Shown here in pieces: positions 51,296-59,999 of a stretch of DNA of 64,000 bases (position 1 is the first letter of the stretch; every line of letters starts with the position of its first letter). The notes beneath the pieces are model-generated. The model saw only the letters and a list, made by a program, of their open reading frames with translations, did no database searches and was not told the origin of the DNA. The position numbers were made by a program, and so were the translations under genes. This stretch comes from Faecalicatena orotica (GTDB taxonomy: Bacteria > Bacillota > Clostridia > Lachnospirales > Lachnospiraceae): assembly GCF_003149245.1 (NCBI RefSeq), contig NZ_QGDL01000001.1, positions 337,089-401,088 of the forward strand, given 5' to 3'.

Positions 51296-53122
51296 CTATT
51301 CAACTGTAACAGATTTCGCGAGATTTCTCGGTTTATCTACATCACATCCTCTGCCCACAGAGATATAGTAGCCAAACAGCTGCAATGGGATAATTGCCAG
51401 CGAATTAGTAAAGTATTTATTCGTTTCTGGTATGTAAATGACGTAATCTGCCGCTCTTTCCACTTCATCGTTGCCTTCATTCGTAACCGCCAGTACGAAT
51501 GCACCTCTGGTGCGCACTTCCACCATATTGCTGATCATCTTCTTATAGAGGTCCTCCTGTGTCAGCACGGCTGCAACCAGAGTCCCCTCTTCAATCAGAG
51601 AAATGGTTCCATGTTTCAATTCACCTGCCGCATATGCCTCAGAATGGATATAAGAAATCTCTTTCAATTTAAGTGAACCTTCCATCGAGATTGCATAATC
51701 AATTCCACGACCAATGAAAAATACGTCTCTCGCCGCCAGATATCTGTTTGCAAACTTCTGGATTCTGTTTTTATTGTTCAGCAGCATTTCCACCTGGTCC
51801 GGAAGGCGTTTTAAATCTTCAATATATTCCTTCATCTGGCTGTCAGTGATCTGACCGCGCACTCCGGCAAATTTCATCGCAAGAAGGTACATGGCGATCA
51901 GCTGGCTGGAGTAAGCTTTTGTCGTAGCAACGGCAATTTCCGGACCGGCCCATGTATACATAACATTGTCCGCTTCTCTCGCAATAGAACTTCCCACTAC
52001 ATTGACGATCCCAAGGACTTTTGCCCCTCTTGCCTTAGACTCCCGGAGTGCTGCAAGGGAATCCGCAGTCTCTCCGGACTGGCTGATAATCACGACAAGT
52101 GTCCCGTCTTCAATAATCGGGTCACGGTACCTGTACTCCGAAGCCACGTCCACCTCTACCGGAATTCTTGCCATCCCCTCGAATACATACTTGCTTGTTA
52201 CACCCGCATGGTATGCAGAACCGCAGGCTACAATCATAATCTTACGGATGTCCCTGATTTCCTCATCTGTCATATTCAGTTCTTCAATCACGATGTCATG
52301 ATCTTTTATGCGGGGCGAAAATGTGTCTGTCAGGGCTTTCGGCTGCTCATACATTTCCTTTAGCATGAAATGTTCATATCCGCCCTTTTCTGCCGCATCA
52401 ACATCCCAGTCAATATGTACTGCACTCTTTTCAATCGGCTCCTCGTCTACATTGAAAAACTCCATAGAATCCTTTGTCATTCTGACAATTTCTTCATTTT
52501 CTATAAAGTAGACATCCCTTGTATATTTTAAAACAGCCGGTACATCGGACGCAATGATACAGCCCCCGTCAGACTCACCTACGATCAGCGGACTGTCCTT
52601 GCGGACTGCATACAGCTCATCCGGGTGATCCTTGAACATGATCCCAAGGGCATAAGAACCTTCCATACGATGCATGATCTTTGTGATCGTCTGAAGCGGA
52701 TTCCCGTGGTAATAGTAATCCAGCAGATGTGCGATCACTTCCGTATCCGTATCTGATATAAACTCATACCCTTTTCCTGTCAGCTTCTTCTTAAGCTTCA
52801 GATAATTCTCTATGATTCCATTGTGTACGACAACAATCGTTTCATTTTTATTAAAATGAGGATGTGCATTGATATCCGACGGCTCTCCGTGAGTTGCCCA
52901 TCTTGTATGTCCTATCCCGACCGTACCGGGCATCGTCTCTCCGTCATGGGTCAGTTCGCTTAGTACCTTCAATCTTCCTTTGGATTTCTTCATCCCGATT
53001 TCTTCACCGTTGTATACAGCAATTCCCGCTGAATCATACCCCCGGTATTCCAGTTTTGACAAACCATCTAAGAGAATCGGAGCTGCCTGCTTCTCACCAA
53101 CGTATCCAACTATTCCGCACAT
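51296..53122 (-). CDS. glmS: Glutamine--fructose-6-phosphate aminotransferase
   Basis: GlmS makes glucosamine-6-phosphate, the first step towards UDP-GlcNAc for peptidoglycan. The 608-residue protein has Cys2 (MCGIVGYVG), glutaminase blocks LEYRGYDSAGIA and GHTRWATHGEP, and two SIS sugar-isomerase domains (VACGSAYHAG, VIISQSGETADSLAA, FIGRGIDYAISMEGSLKLKE), ending DKPRNLAKSVTVE. AAGGGAG precedes the ATG. A sigma-A promoter lies 57 nt upstream. No glmS ribozyme is recognisable in the leader. Confidence 0.97.
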   Translation of the reverse strand: MCGIVGYVGEKQAAPILLDGLSKLEYRGYDSAGIAVYNGEEIGMKKSKGRLKVLSELTHDGETMPGTVGIGHTRWATHGEPSDINAHPHFNKNETIVVVHNGIIENYLKLKKKLTGKGYEFISDTDTEVIAHLLDYYYHGNPLQTITKIMHRMEGSYALGIMFKDHPDELYAVRKDSPLIVGESDGGCIIASDVPAVLKYTRDVYFIENEEIVRMTKDSMEFFNVDEEPIEKSAVHIDWDVDAAEKGGYEHFMLKEMYEQPKALTDTFSPRIKDHDIVIEELNMTDEEIRDIRKIMIVACGSAYHAGVTSKYVFEGMARIPVEVDVASEYRYRDPIIEDGTLVVIISQSGETADSLAALRESKARGAKVLGIVNVVGSSIAREADNVMYTWAGPEIAVATTKAYSSQLIAMYLLAMKFAGVRGQITDSQMKEYIEDLKRLPDQVEMLLNNKNRIQKFANRYLAARDVFFIGRGIDYAISMEGSLKLKEISYIHSEAYAAGELKHGTISLIEEGTLVAAVLTQEDLYKKMISNMVEVRTRGAFVLAVTNEGNDEVERAADYVIYIPETNKYFTNSLAIIPLQLFGYYISVGRGCDVDKPRNLAKSVTVE

Positions 53123-53178
53123 ATCGTACTCCCTTCTTACAGTAAAATATCAAGTTAAAAAATTACATTACAGCGTGT

Positions 53179-53207
53179 ATTGTAACAAATATTTAACAAT
53201 TTGTAAA
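53179..53207 (-). promoter_or_regulatory. Promoter of glmS
   Basis: TTTACA (53202-53207), a 17-nt spacer and TACAAT (53179-53184) with an upstream TGT on the minus strand. The leader is about 50 nt, too short for a glmS ribozyme. Confidence 0.65.
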
Positions 53208-53233
53208 TTCCCATTTTCAAACCACACATAAAC

Positions 53234-53294
53234 AAAGAAAACCAGGAATTTTTCGGAACGCTGTTATCTGTCCAGAAAATTTCCCGGTTTCTTT
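53234..53294 (-). terminator. Terminator of the cohesin-like protein gene
   Basis: On the minus strand AAAGAAACC...GGAAATTTT pairs with AAAATTCC...GGTTTTCTTT around a 20-nt loop, followed by a T-rich tract. Confidence 0.65.
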
Positions 53295-53341
53295 ATATCA
53301 TTTTATCTCTCATACGCTTATAAGAACACTTTATCCCGATT

Positions 53342-54787
53342 CTAAAGATCAATAAAATCTACTGAAAAATCGTCATCATCACCTTTTTTTGATTTTCTTG
53401 ACGGTTTTGCCTCATAATCATCTTCGTCATCATAGAACTCATCATCGTCATATTCCTCGAAGCCGTCGTCATACTCATCTTCGTATTCGTCATCATATTC
53501 CTCGAAGTCATCGTCTTCCTCATAGTCACTGTCTTCTTCGTAATCTTCAAAGTCGTCCTCTTCTTCATTGTCAAAACCAATGAACTGGTCTCTGGACTTA
53601 TTCTTGACACGGGGCATATTATCATCCTCGTCATCTCCCAGTCCATACTCATCATACAGTTCATCCAGTTCCTGATTCCTGTGAGAAAGTTTTACCGCAA
53701 CCACAATGATGATGATTAACAGAAGAAGGATCAGCCCCCACACTGCACACATGACAATCGTCAGATGTTTTTCTATAAAATTCACGATCTTATCCGTCAG
53801 TGTATTAGATGAACTTTCCTGCTTCTCTGCCGCCGGGACTGTGTACCTCTGATATGTCTTTTCAGTTTCATCATACTGATAATACCCCTGTGTTCCTTCA
53901 CTGCTCAGGGCATAAACAAGATAATATGCTTCATCTGTTGAATTATGCCATGCAGTGAACACCTTGCCGCCTATATCTGTTGTTGTCTCCTGATAAATAG
54001 AAGGCAGTCCCTCTTTATCCTTGTGGTTCATCAGAAAAATGGAGATATCTGAATTAACATCAATCACTTCTGTCTGTGTAAATGAACCGTCATCTGTACT
54101 GTATAGAAAATAATCGGAATTTCCTTCGCTGTCCTCCAGATAATAAATATACTGTCCGCTTACTTCCTGATACATAGCTTTTGTTTTTGTTCCGTTAAGC
54201 TCTGTATCTACCGCAGTAAATCCCTTCGGAACCGCTGCTTCTGAAAAATTTGCATTAACAGTGTAGGATTTCCCGTCAACATCTACCTGAAGGCTTCCTG
54301 ACGCCGCTTTTTCCTTATTTGAGTCCTGACCACCATCTTCTACCGGAGTTCCGCCTTCAATCGTAACCGTAGAATCACCTGTGTCCAGATTCAGTGCCTC
54401 ATCATTGTAAAGGTATGCCGTATAATCTGATGCCTGAAGTTTGGTCGTACCTTCCTTTAAAGCAGTAAATTCCATTGAGAAAGCAGCCTCTGAAGTATTA
54501 CCGTCACCCTTGAATGAAAGCTTTACCGTTCCATCCCCGCCTGTCGCATTCGTACCACTTTCGAACCTAAGGACTGACGCATCATATGTTACCGTAACAT
54601 CAATATCCCCGAGTGCACTTCCGCCAGCATTTACCTTGGATGTAACAGTTACTTTATCCCCTGCTGCCCCGGACGGATCTGAAAACTGAAGTGTACCTTC
54701 CGCGGCAAATGCCTGCATGGTGAAACATGATACCGTCAGACATACTGCTAATAATAGGGCCCCTGCTTTTTTTATTATTTTCTCCAT
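53342..54787 (-). CDS. Cohesin-like surface protein with membrane helix and polyacidic cytoplasmic tail
   Basis: The 481-residue protein has a signal peptide (1-29, ending MQAFAAEG). A cohesin-like domain (about 30-145; GDKVTVTSKV, LGDIDVTVTYDASVLRFESG) follows, then an unassigned outer region (about 165-340), one membrane helix (about 342-365) and a tail of 116 residues facing the cytoplasm. The tail is extremely acidic, with Asp, Glu and Tyr making up most of about 404-460, and ends in a Lys patch and DDDDFSVDFIDL. Cohesin domains bind dockerins or other partners. No dockerin gene is in the window. It lies 27 nt after an LCP gene, so a role in envelope assembly is likely. Confidence 0.8.
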   Translation of the reverse strand: MEKIIKKAGALLLAVCLTVSCFTMQAFAAEGTLQFSDPSGAAGDKVTVTSKVNAGGSALGDIDVTVTYDASVLRFESGTNATGGDGTVKLSFKGDGNTSEAAFSMEFTALKEGTTKLQASDYTAYLYNDEALNLDTGDSTVTIEGGTPVEDGGQDSNKEKAASGSLQVDVDGKSYTVNANFSEAAVPKGFTAVDTELNGTKTKAMYQEVSGQYIYYLEDSEGNSDYFLYSTDDGSFTQTEVIDVNSDISIFLMNHKDKEGLPSIYQETTTDIGGKVFTAWHNSTDEAYYLVYALSSEGTQGYYQYDETEKTYQRYTVPAAEKQESSSNTLTDKIVNFIEKHLTIVMCAVWGLILLLLIIIIVVAVKLSHRNQELDELYDEYGLGDDEDDNMPRVKNKSRDQFIGFDNEEEDDFEDYEEDSDYEEDDDFEEYDDEYEDEYDDGFEEYDDDEFYDDEDDYEAKPSRKSKKGDDDDFSVDFIDL

Positions 54788-54814
54788 CTGTTCCTACCTC
54801 TTTTACTTGTCTTA

Positions 54815-56134
54815 TTATTCTGTTGCCGTATTCTGGTCAGCAGTGCCTCCGGTATCTGCCGGACCACTTCCTCCGGTATCCGCCCCGCCGGTATCTCCTG
54901 CATTACCACCGTCTGCTGCTCCATTCTCACCACCGGTGGACGGATCTGTGTTCCCTGTATCTGTAGTATCTGCTGGCGGCGTATATCCGTTGTCTGTCCC
55001 TGTCCCGGGATCTGCATAGTAATAATTCTCTTCCGGCGTCTCATAAACAGACGGGTCTTCTGTCGTATAACTTCCAGATGCGAATGCCTGTATGGAACTG
55101 CTGAGTGATGTCACCGTCGATGATGGACTGTACCCGTCACTGCCAAAGAAAAACTGGTGCAGCTGCTTCACATTATCTTCCAGATCGTCAGCGATAACAG
55201 AACTTCCCACACCTGTCAGCGTCGATGTCGATTTATCGAACGGGAAACCGCTCATCTCTGTTAGTTTATAGTCAAACGCATCCTTCGCATAAGCCAGGAT
55301 CTCAGTCAGTGTAAAATTAGTAGCTACCTTTGGAAATACTTTATCTATAATACGGTTAATCGTTGACAAGTCTGCTTTCTGTGCCTTTATCACTATCTGC
55401 TCCAAAACATTGCGCTGGCGCTCGGCACGCTTAAAATCGTCTCCTGTCGTATAACGGATCCTGCAGTAAGAAGTCGCCTGAACACCATCCAGCACCTGTT
55501 TACCGGGTTTTGTCAGGTCTGTCGTTGTCTTCCCTGTAACTCTGGAAGTCTCTGTGCAATATCCATTGGTCCAGAATACTTCCTCATCCGTCAAATCGAG
55601 TTCGACCCCGCCAAGCTCATCTATCACATCTACCAGCACATTAAAATTGACTGTAACATAGTGCTTGATATCCATGTCCAGATTCTTGTTCAGCATTGCC
55701 ACCGCTCCCTCTGCGTCATCCGTCGCATAGGCCGTATTTGCCTTATTATATGAACCATCCGGCTGTTCCAGGACGGTATCCCTGAATACGGAGCAGAGCT
55801 TGACTTCTTTTGTCTCCCTGTTCAGGCTGGCAATAATGATAGTATCACTCCGTTCTCCTGCCCCCAGTGTTCCGTCTCTTGAATCCAACCCAAAAAGTGC
55901 AACATTTAAATATCCGGTTTCATTATGCTCAACTTCTGTTGAAATATTCAGTTTCGATGTATCTAACTGCGTTGTCTCTATCTTATTCAGCTTCGATGCC
56001 GCAAAAGCCACTCCTGCTGTCATAAGCAGTACCAATACCCCGCCTGCTATCGCCAGGACTTTTTTCCACATGGCCCATGCCATAAATCCACGGCGTGATC
56101 TTCTTCTGCGCTTTTCATATCTTCTTTTCGCCAT
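54815..56134 (-). CDS. LytR-CpsA-Psr (LCP) family wall-polymer ligase, copy 1
   Basis: LCP enzymes move lipid-linked glycopolymers to peptidoglycan. The 439-residue protein has a very basic start (RRYEKRRRRSRR), one membrane helix (about 24-46), and the LCP domain with LFGLDSRDG, ERSDTIIIASLN, CSVFRDT, GVQATSYCRIRY and DFKRAERQRNVLEQI; the Arg and Asp residues that bind the pyrophosphate are present. The last 80 residues are a Gly/Thr/Asp/Pro-rich low-complexity tail (GGADTGGSGPADTGG), probably spanning the wall. GGAAGGG precedes the ATG. Confidence 0.93.
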   Translation of the reverse strand: MAKRRYEKRRRRSRRGFMAWAMWKKVLAIAGGVLVLLMTAGVAFAASKLNKIETTQLDTSKLNISTEVEHNETGYLNVALFGLDSRDGTLGAGERSDTIIIASLNRETKEVKLCSVFRDTVLEQPDGSYNKANTAYATDDAEGAVAMLNKNLDMDIKHYVTVNFNVLVDVIDELGGVELDLTDEEVFWTNGYCTETSRVTGKTTTDLTKPGKQVLDGVQATSYCRIRYTTGDDFKRAERQRNVLEQIVIKAQKADLSTINRIIDKVFPKVATNFTLTEILAYAKDAFDYKLTEMSGFPFDKSTSTLTGVGSSVIADDLEDNVKQLHQFFFGSDGYSPSSTVTSLSSSIQAFASGSYTTEDPSVYETPEENYYYADPGTGTDNGYTPPADTTDTGNTDPSTGGENGAADGGNAGDTGGADTGGSGPADTGGTADQNTATE

Positions 56135-56202
56135 TGTAAACCCTTCCTGATAAATTATTTACTCACGATTACACTTTATCATACAATAAATTTGCATAAA
56201 CT

Positions 56203-57168
56203 TCAATCACATTTTTGTGATTCTTTCTTCACATCTATCCAATATTTAGGATTTGAAGAGCATCTTAGTACAAGGTTTTGTGGCAATTTTTTGTAATTCT
56301 TTCCAAGAAGAAAACCCAGATATTTGAAAGCACTCTTAATTATAAGCTTCACAATAAGCCACGGTTTCCCGATTCTAACCAGATAAGACGCAGACATACT
56401 GACCAGCTTTATCCCTTCACTTTCTGATCTTACCCTTTGAAATACATCCGGATAATCAGCCTGGGAGACGGCCAGGTCAAAATTCCGCTTCATTTGTTGT
56501 ATACACGTATAATTATGAGAATGTATTACTTCCGCTTCTGCAACATAAGCACATCTGTATCCCAGCTTCAGCATACGCGCTGCCATGATCATATCTTCAT
56601 TAAAGATTGCCTTCTTCACAAAACCGCCCGCTTCCTCATAATAGGCTCTCCTATATGCGGCACAGACATTTGAACAGAAGTACGCTTTTATTCCCATTTT
56701 TTCAATAGAACTGCTGTCTTTTATAAAACTTTTGACCGGATAATTAAAGCTTCTTGTATAACGTTCGATCACATCGCATTTATCATCCGGCAGCTGTCTC
56801 GCATAGGCACATCCAATGGTTTCATCATCGAATACTGCAATGAGGTTTTCAATCAGCTTATTATCTTTCGGTACTGCATCCTGTGTCATGCAGACAACAA
56901 TCTCTGCGTCCGACATACCAACAGCCATGTTTCTGGTGGCGCCGTGGTCAAACTCCCGGCTGCTTATTTCCCTGACAAGAATCTTTGAATCGAGTCCCAC
57001 TGTCTCCCACGGGAACGGGCCCGCCTTCGTGTTGATCACTATAATCTTCTGAATCGGATAAGACTGTCTTAACAGCCGCTGAATCAGCAGGTCGAACTTT
57101 CCACCCGGCTTATATGCAGGGATTATAATATCTACTGTTTTTAATTTCATATTTTCTTCTGTTACCAT
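56203..57168 (-). CDS. Family 2 glycosyltransferase, rhamnosyltransferase-like
   Basis: The 321-residue protein has a GT-A fold: VDIIIPAYKPGGKFD at the N-terminus, FDHGATRNMAV, the metal-binding region VVCMTQDAVPK (QDA in the DxD place, as in rhamnosyltransferases) and FNEDMIMAARML near 190. No membrane segments are evident, so it is a cytoplasmic enzyme adding a sugar to a lipid-linked acceptor. Its start overlaps the upstream LCP gene by 7 nt (AATGGTAA). An alternative ATG six codons later has a similarly poor ribosome site. Confidence 0.88.
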   Translation of the reverse strand: MVTEENMKLKTVDIIIPAYKPGGKFDLLIQRLLRQSYPIQKIIVINTKAGPFPWETVGLDSKILVREISSREFDHGATRNMAVGMSDAEIVVCMTQDAVPKDNKLIENLIAVFDDETIGCAYARQLPDDKCDVIERYTRSFNYPVKSFIKDSSSIEKMGIKAYFCSNVCAAYRRAYYEEAGGFVKKAIFNEDMIMAARMLKLGYRCAYVAEAEVIHSHNYTCIQQMKRNFDLAVSQADYPDVFQRVRSESEGIKLVSMSASYLVRIGKPWLIVKLIIKSAFKYLGFLLGKNYKKLPQNLVLRCSSNPKYWIDVKKESQKCD

Positions 57169-58361
57169 TGAGCATCCCCATCTGTATAGGTACTGTCCTG
57201 ATAATTTTCTTCTGAGCCATCGTCTGAATATCCATTATCAACATAGCCGCTGTCATCCGTATAACTGCCGTCATCTACGGGAGTCTCATAATCACTGCCG
57301 CTGATTCCCGAGAGGTAGGCAACATCGTTATCGATTTCCTTTACTTTATTGGAAACCTGGTAATCCTTTTCGCCGAATAAGAACTCGTGCAGTTGTTTGA
57401 CATTGTCAGCCGCACCAATCGCAACAACAAATGACCCTTCCAGTCCGATCACTGAATCAGGTGTAGCAACATCAAACGGATATCCGCTCATCTCCCCGAT
57501 CTGATACTGGACTGCACTGGCCGCCATGCCAAGAAGGTCATTGGCTGACAGATTCGTCGATACCTGTGGGAATATCTGATCAATAATCTTATTTAGTGTA
57601 GATATATTTGCCGTCTTGGCTTTATTAGCTACCTGTTCCAGAACCAGACGCTGTCGTTCCGTACGCTTGAAATCACTGCCTTCTGTTTTACGGATTCGGG
57701 CATAGGCAACAGCCTGTATGCCATCCAGTGTCTGCTTTCCGGGCTTTGTCAGTTCTGTTGTTTCCCTTCCAACCACTCTTGAGGTCTCTGTACAATATCC
57801 ATTCGTCCAAAACACCTCTTCGTCTGTCAATTCCAGTTCTATGCCTCCGAGCAGATCAATCACATCAGCCAAAGCATTAAAATTAACACTCATATATTTC
57901 TTTATATCCAGATCAAAATTACGGTTCAGAAGTGAAATTGCCTCTTCAGGCCCTCCATAAGAATAAGCCGCATTTGCCTTGTCATAAGTCCCATCAGCCT
58001 GCTGCGTCAGCGTATCCCTGTACACAGAAACAACTTTTACCTCTTTTGTCTTGTTATTGATACTGGCGATCATAATTGCATCGCTGCGCACACCCCCGTC
58101 CAGCTCTCCTTCTCTGGAATCGAGGCCGAAAAGAGCAATATTGGTAAATTCACCTGTATCTTGATATATCTCCAGGTTATCCTCATTAATTGTCTTATAA
58201 TCCAGTTTGTCCAGTTTTGACATAGCATATGCCGCCGCGCCCAAAACCCCGAGCAGAATGATTTCCACCACCAGAAGTACAATTCTTCTTCTGAGTTTCT
58301 TCTTATGTAACAAAGCACGCTGCTGCTTTGTCATTTTCACTTTGGATTTCTTTCTTGCCAT
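57162..58361 (-). CDS. LytR-CpsA-Psr (LCP) family wall-polymer ligase, copy 2
   Basis: The 399-residue protein has a basic start, one membrane helix (about 28-49, IVLLVVEIILLGVLGAAAYAM) and the LCP core with LFGLDSREG, VRSDAIMIASIN, VSVYRDTL, GIQAVAYARIRK and DFKRTERQRLVLEQV. Its tail of about 60 residues is Asp/Tyr/Ser-rich (DDSGYVDNGYSDDGSEENY). It is close in sequence to copy 1, so the pair arose by duplication. AAGGGG precedes the ATG; it follows the sugar transferase gene by 25 nt and overlaps the glycosyltransferase downstream. Confidence 0.93.
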   Translation of the reverse strand: MARKKSKVKMTKQQRALLHKKKLRRRIVLLVVEIILLGVLGAAAYAMSKLDKLDYKTINEDNLEIYQDTGEFTNIALFGLDSREGELDGGVRSDAIMIASINNKTKEVKVVSVYRDTLTQQADGTYDKANAAYSYGGPEEAISLLNRNFDLDIKKYMSVNFNALADVIDLLGGIELELTDEEVFWTNGYCTETSRVVGRETTELTKPGKQTLDGIQAVAYARIRKTEGSDFKRTERQRLVLEQVANKAKTANISTLNKIIDQIFPQVSTNLSANDLLGMAASAVQYQIGEMSGYPFDVATPDSVIGLEGSFVVAIGAADNVKQLHEFLFGEKDYQVSNKVKEIDNDVAYLSGISGSDYETPVDDGSYTDDSGYVDNGYSDDGSEENYQDSTYTDGDAQW

Positions 58362-58386
58362 ATTATATCCCCTTATTTACTCGCTC

Positions 58387-59799
58387 TTAATAAGCATTCT
58401 TATTCACAAATCCTTTGAATATTGTCAGGAATAAGATTTTAAAATCAAAACCAATCGTCCAGTTCTCAATATAGTATAGGTCATACTCGATACGCTTCTT
58501 TATAGAAGTGTCCCCACGATATCCGTTCACCTGTGCCCATCCGGTTAAGCCGGGACGCACCTGATGCTTTACCATATATCTCGGGATCTCTTCTTTAAAT
58601 TTCTCAACAAACAAAGGCCTCTCCGGTCTGGGACCGACAAGGCTCATGTCGCCTGTTAATACGTTCCACAATTGGGGAAGTTCATCTATACTCGTCTTTC
58701 TGATAAACCTGCCAATTCTTGTAACCCTCGGATCATCTTTTGTCGTCCATTTATTTTTTTCCTTATCAGCGTCCTGTACAACCATTGAGCGGAATTTGTA
58801 CATTGAGAATGGCCTGTTCTGAAGCCCCACTCTCTCCTGCTTGAAGATAAGCGGTCCCGGAGATGTCACTTTTATCGCTGCTGCCGTGAACAGCATGACC
58901 GGTGAAAATAAGATCAGTGCACACACAGCCCCGCAGATATCCATTGCTCTTTTCAGGACTTTATTAACCGTACTGTTTAACGGGACATGCCTGATATTAA
59001 TAACAGGAAGTCCCAGTAAATCTTCTGTATAAGGTTTCGTCGGAATAATGTTATTATAGTCAGGAATAAACTTTGTATGCACACCGGACTTTTCACACAT
59101 ATTCACGATATACTCCAATTTATGGTACTCATCTAACCCCAGAGTGATAGCTATCTCATCTACTCTGTTCTGAGGAAGTATAATAAGAAGGTTATCAATG
59201 CTCCCAATTACTTTCACACCCTTGTACTCCATCCCTCTGGGCTGATGGTCGTCAAGGATTCCTCTTACAGAATATCCCCATTCCGGATTAGCCGCAATGC
59301 GGTCAATATACTGCTCCGCTGCACGGCTGTATCCTACCAGAATCATGTGTTTCTGGTTGTACCCGTTGCGCCTGATTTTACGTAAGAAGTAACGGATCAG
59401 ATTCCGGGCCAGAACTTCCAGAAATACGTTCACAACGAAGAACACAAAAATCATCAGTCTTGAAAAGTTAGGCTCATTCGTCACATATAAAATTAAAATG
59501 AAACTCATCAGGCCGATGACATTGGCCTGTGTTATATGCCACGCTTCCAGCCGTCTCCCCTGCACCCGTTTGGGGGTATACAGCAAAAATACTGCATACA
59601 GCACCAAATATCCCGGTACAATATAAATAAGTGCCTGCATATATACTTCCAGAGGGAGATACCATGCATCCAATTCAAAGAACCCGCTCCTGAACCGTAA
59701 GTACCATGCAATCACATACGAAATCATTACAATAAAACCGTCTACAATGACCTGTATCCGGTTAAAATACTTCTGATTATCCTTAATCAACAAATTCAC
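58387..59799 (-). CDS. Polyprenyl-phosphate sugar-1-phosphate transferase (WbaP/WcaJ type)
   Basis: This enzyme starts polysaccharide synthesis by moving a sugar-1-phosphate to undecaprenyl phosphate. The 470-residue protein has four N-terminal helices, a central Rossmann-like CoA-binding-type domain (MILVGYSRAAEQYIDRI) and the C-terminal transferase domain: KRAMDICGAVCAL, SPGPLIFKQERVG, YKFRSM, KTSIDELPQLWNVL, LVGPRPERP and VRPGLTGWAQVNG. The sugar (glucose or galactose) is not readable. The start is unclear: GTG at 59799 has a poor site, and TTG codons at 59793 or 59790 lie closer behind GCGGGTGA. Confidence 0.93.
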   Translation of the reverse strand: MNLLIKDNQKYFNRIQVIVDGFIVMISYVIAWYLRFRSGFFELDAWYLPLEVYMQALIYIVPGYLVLYAVFLLYTPKRVQGRRLEAWHITQANVIGLMSFILILYVTNEPNFSRLMIFVFFVVNVFLEVLARNLIRYFLRKIRRNGYNQKHMILVGYSRAAEQYIDRIAANPEWGYSVRGILDDHQPRGMEYKGVKVIGSIDNLLIILPQNRVDEIAITLGLDEYHKLEYIVNMCEKSGVHTKFIPDYNNIIPTKPYTEDLLGLPVINIRHVPLNSTVNKVLKRAMDICGAVCALILFSPVMLFTAAAIKVTSPGPLIFKQERVGLQNRPFSMYKFRSMVVQDADKEKNKWTTKDDPRVTRIGRFIRKTSIDELPQLWNVLTGDMSLVGPRPERPLFVEKFKEEIPRYMVKHQVRPGLTGWAQVNGYRGDTSIKKRIEYDLYYIENWTIGFDFKILFLTIFKGFVNKNAY

Positions 59800-59881
59800 C
59801 CGCTTTTCTAACGTCTATATTTGTTTTTTATATTGTCGTCATTCATCTAACATATTTATTATATCCTGCATTATCTGTTAT

Positions 59882-59910
59882 ATGATACAATACTTTTTTC
59901 AAAAGGACAA
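59882..59910 (-). promoter_or_regulatory. Promoter of the sugar transferase/LCP operon
   Basis: TTGTCC (59905-59910), a 17-nt spacer and TATCAT (59882-59887) on the minus strand, about 80 nt before the gene. Confidence 0.55.
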
Positions 59911-59999
59911 GCAAAATCTACCAGACGCTTAACATTCTCTTAATATTTTCGTAATATAGGAACACAATATACGGCAGGAACCGTGCTCCCTGTTCACCT

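Noticed and set aside
53389-53583. Repetitive pattern resembling a CRISPR or tandem repeat
   Set aside because: It is the codon pattern of Asp/Glu runs in the acidic tail; there are no constant repeats with unique spacers.
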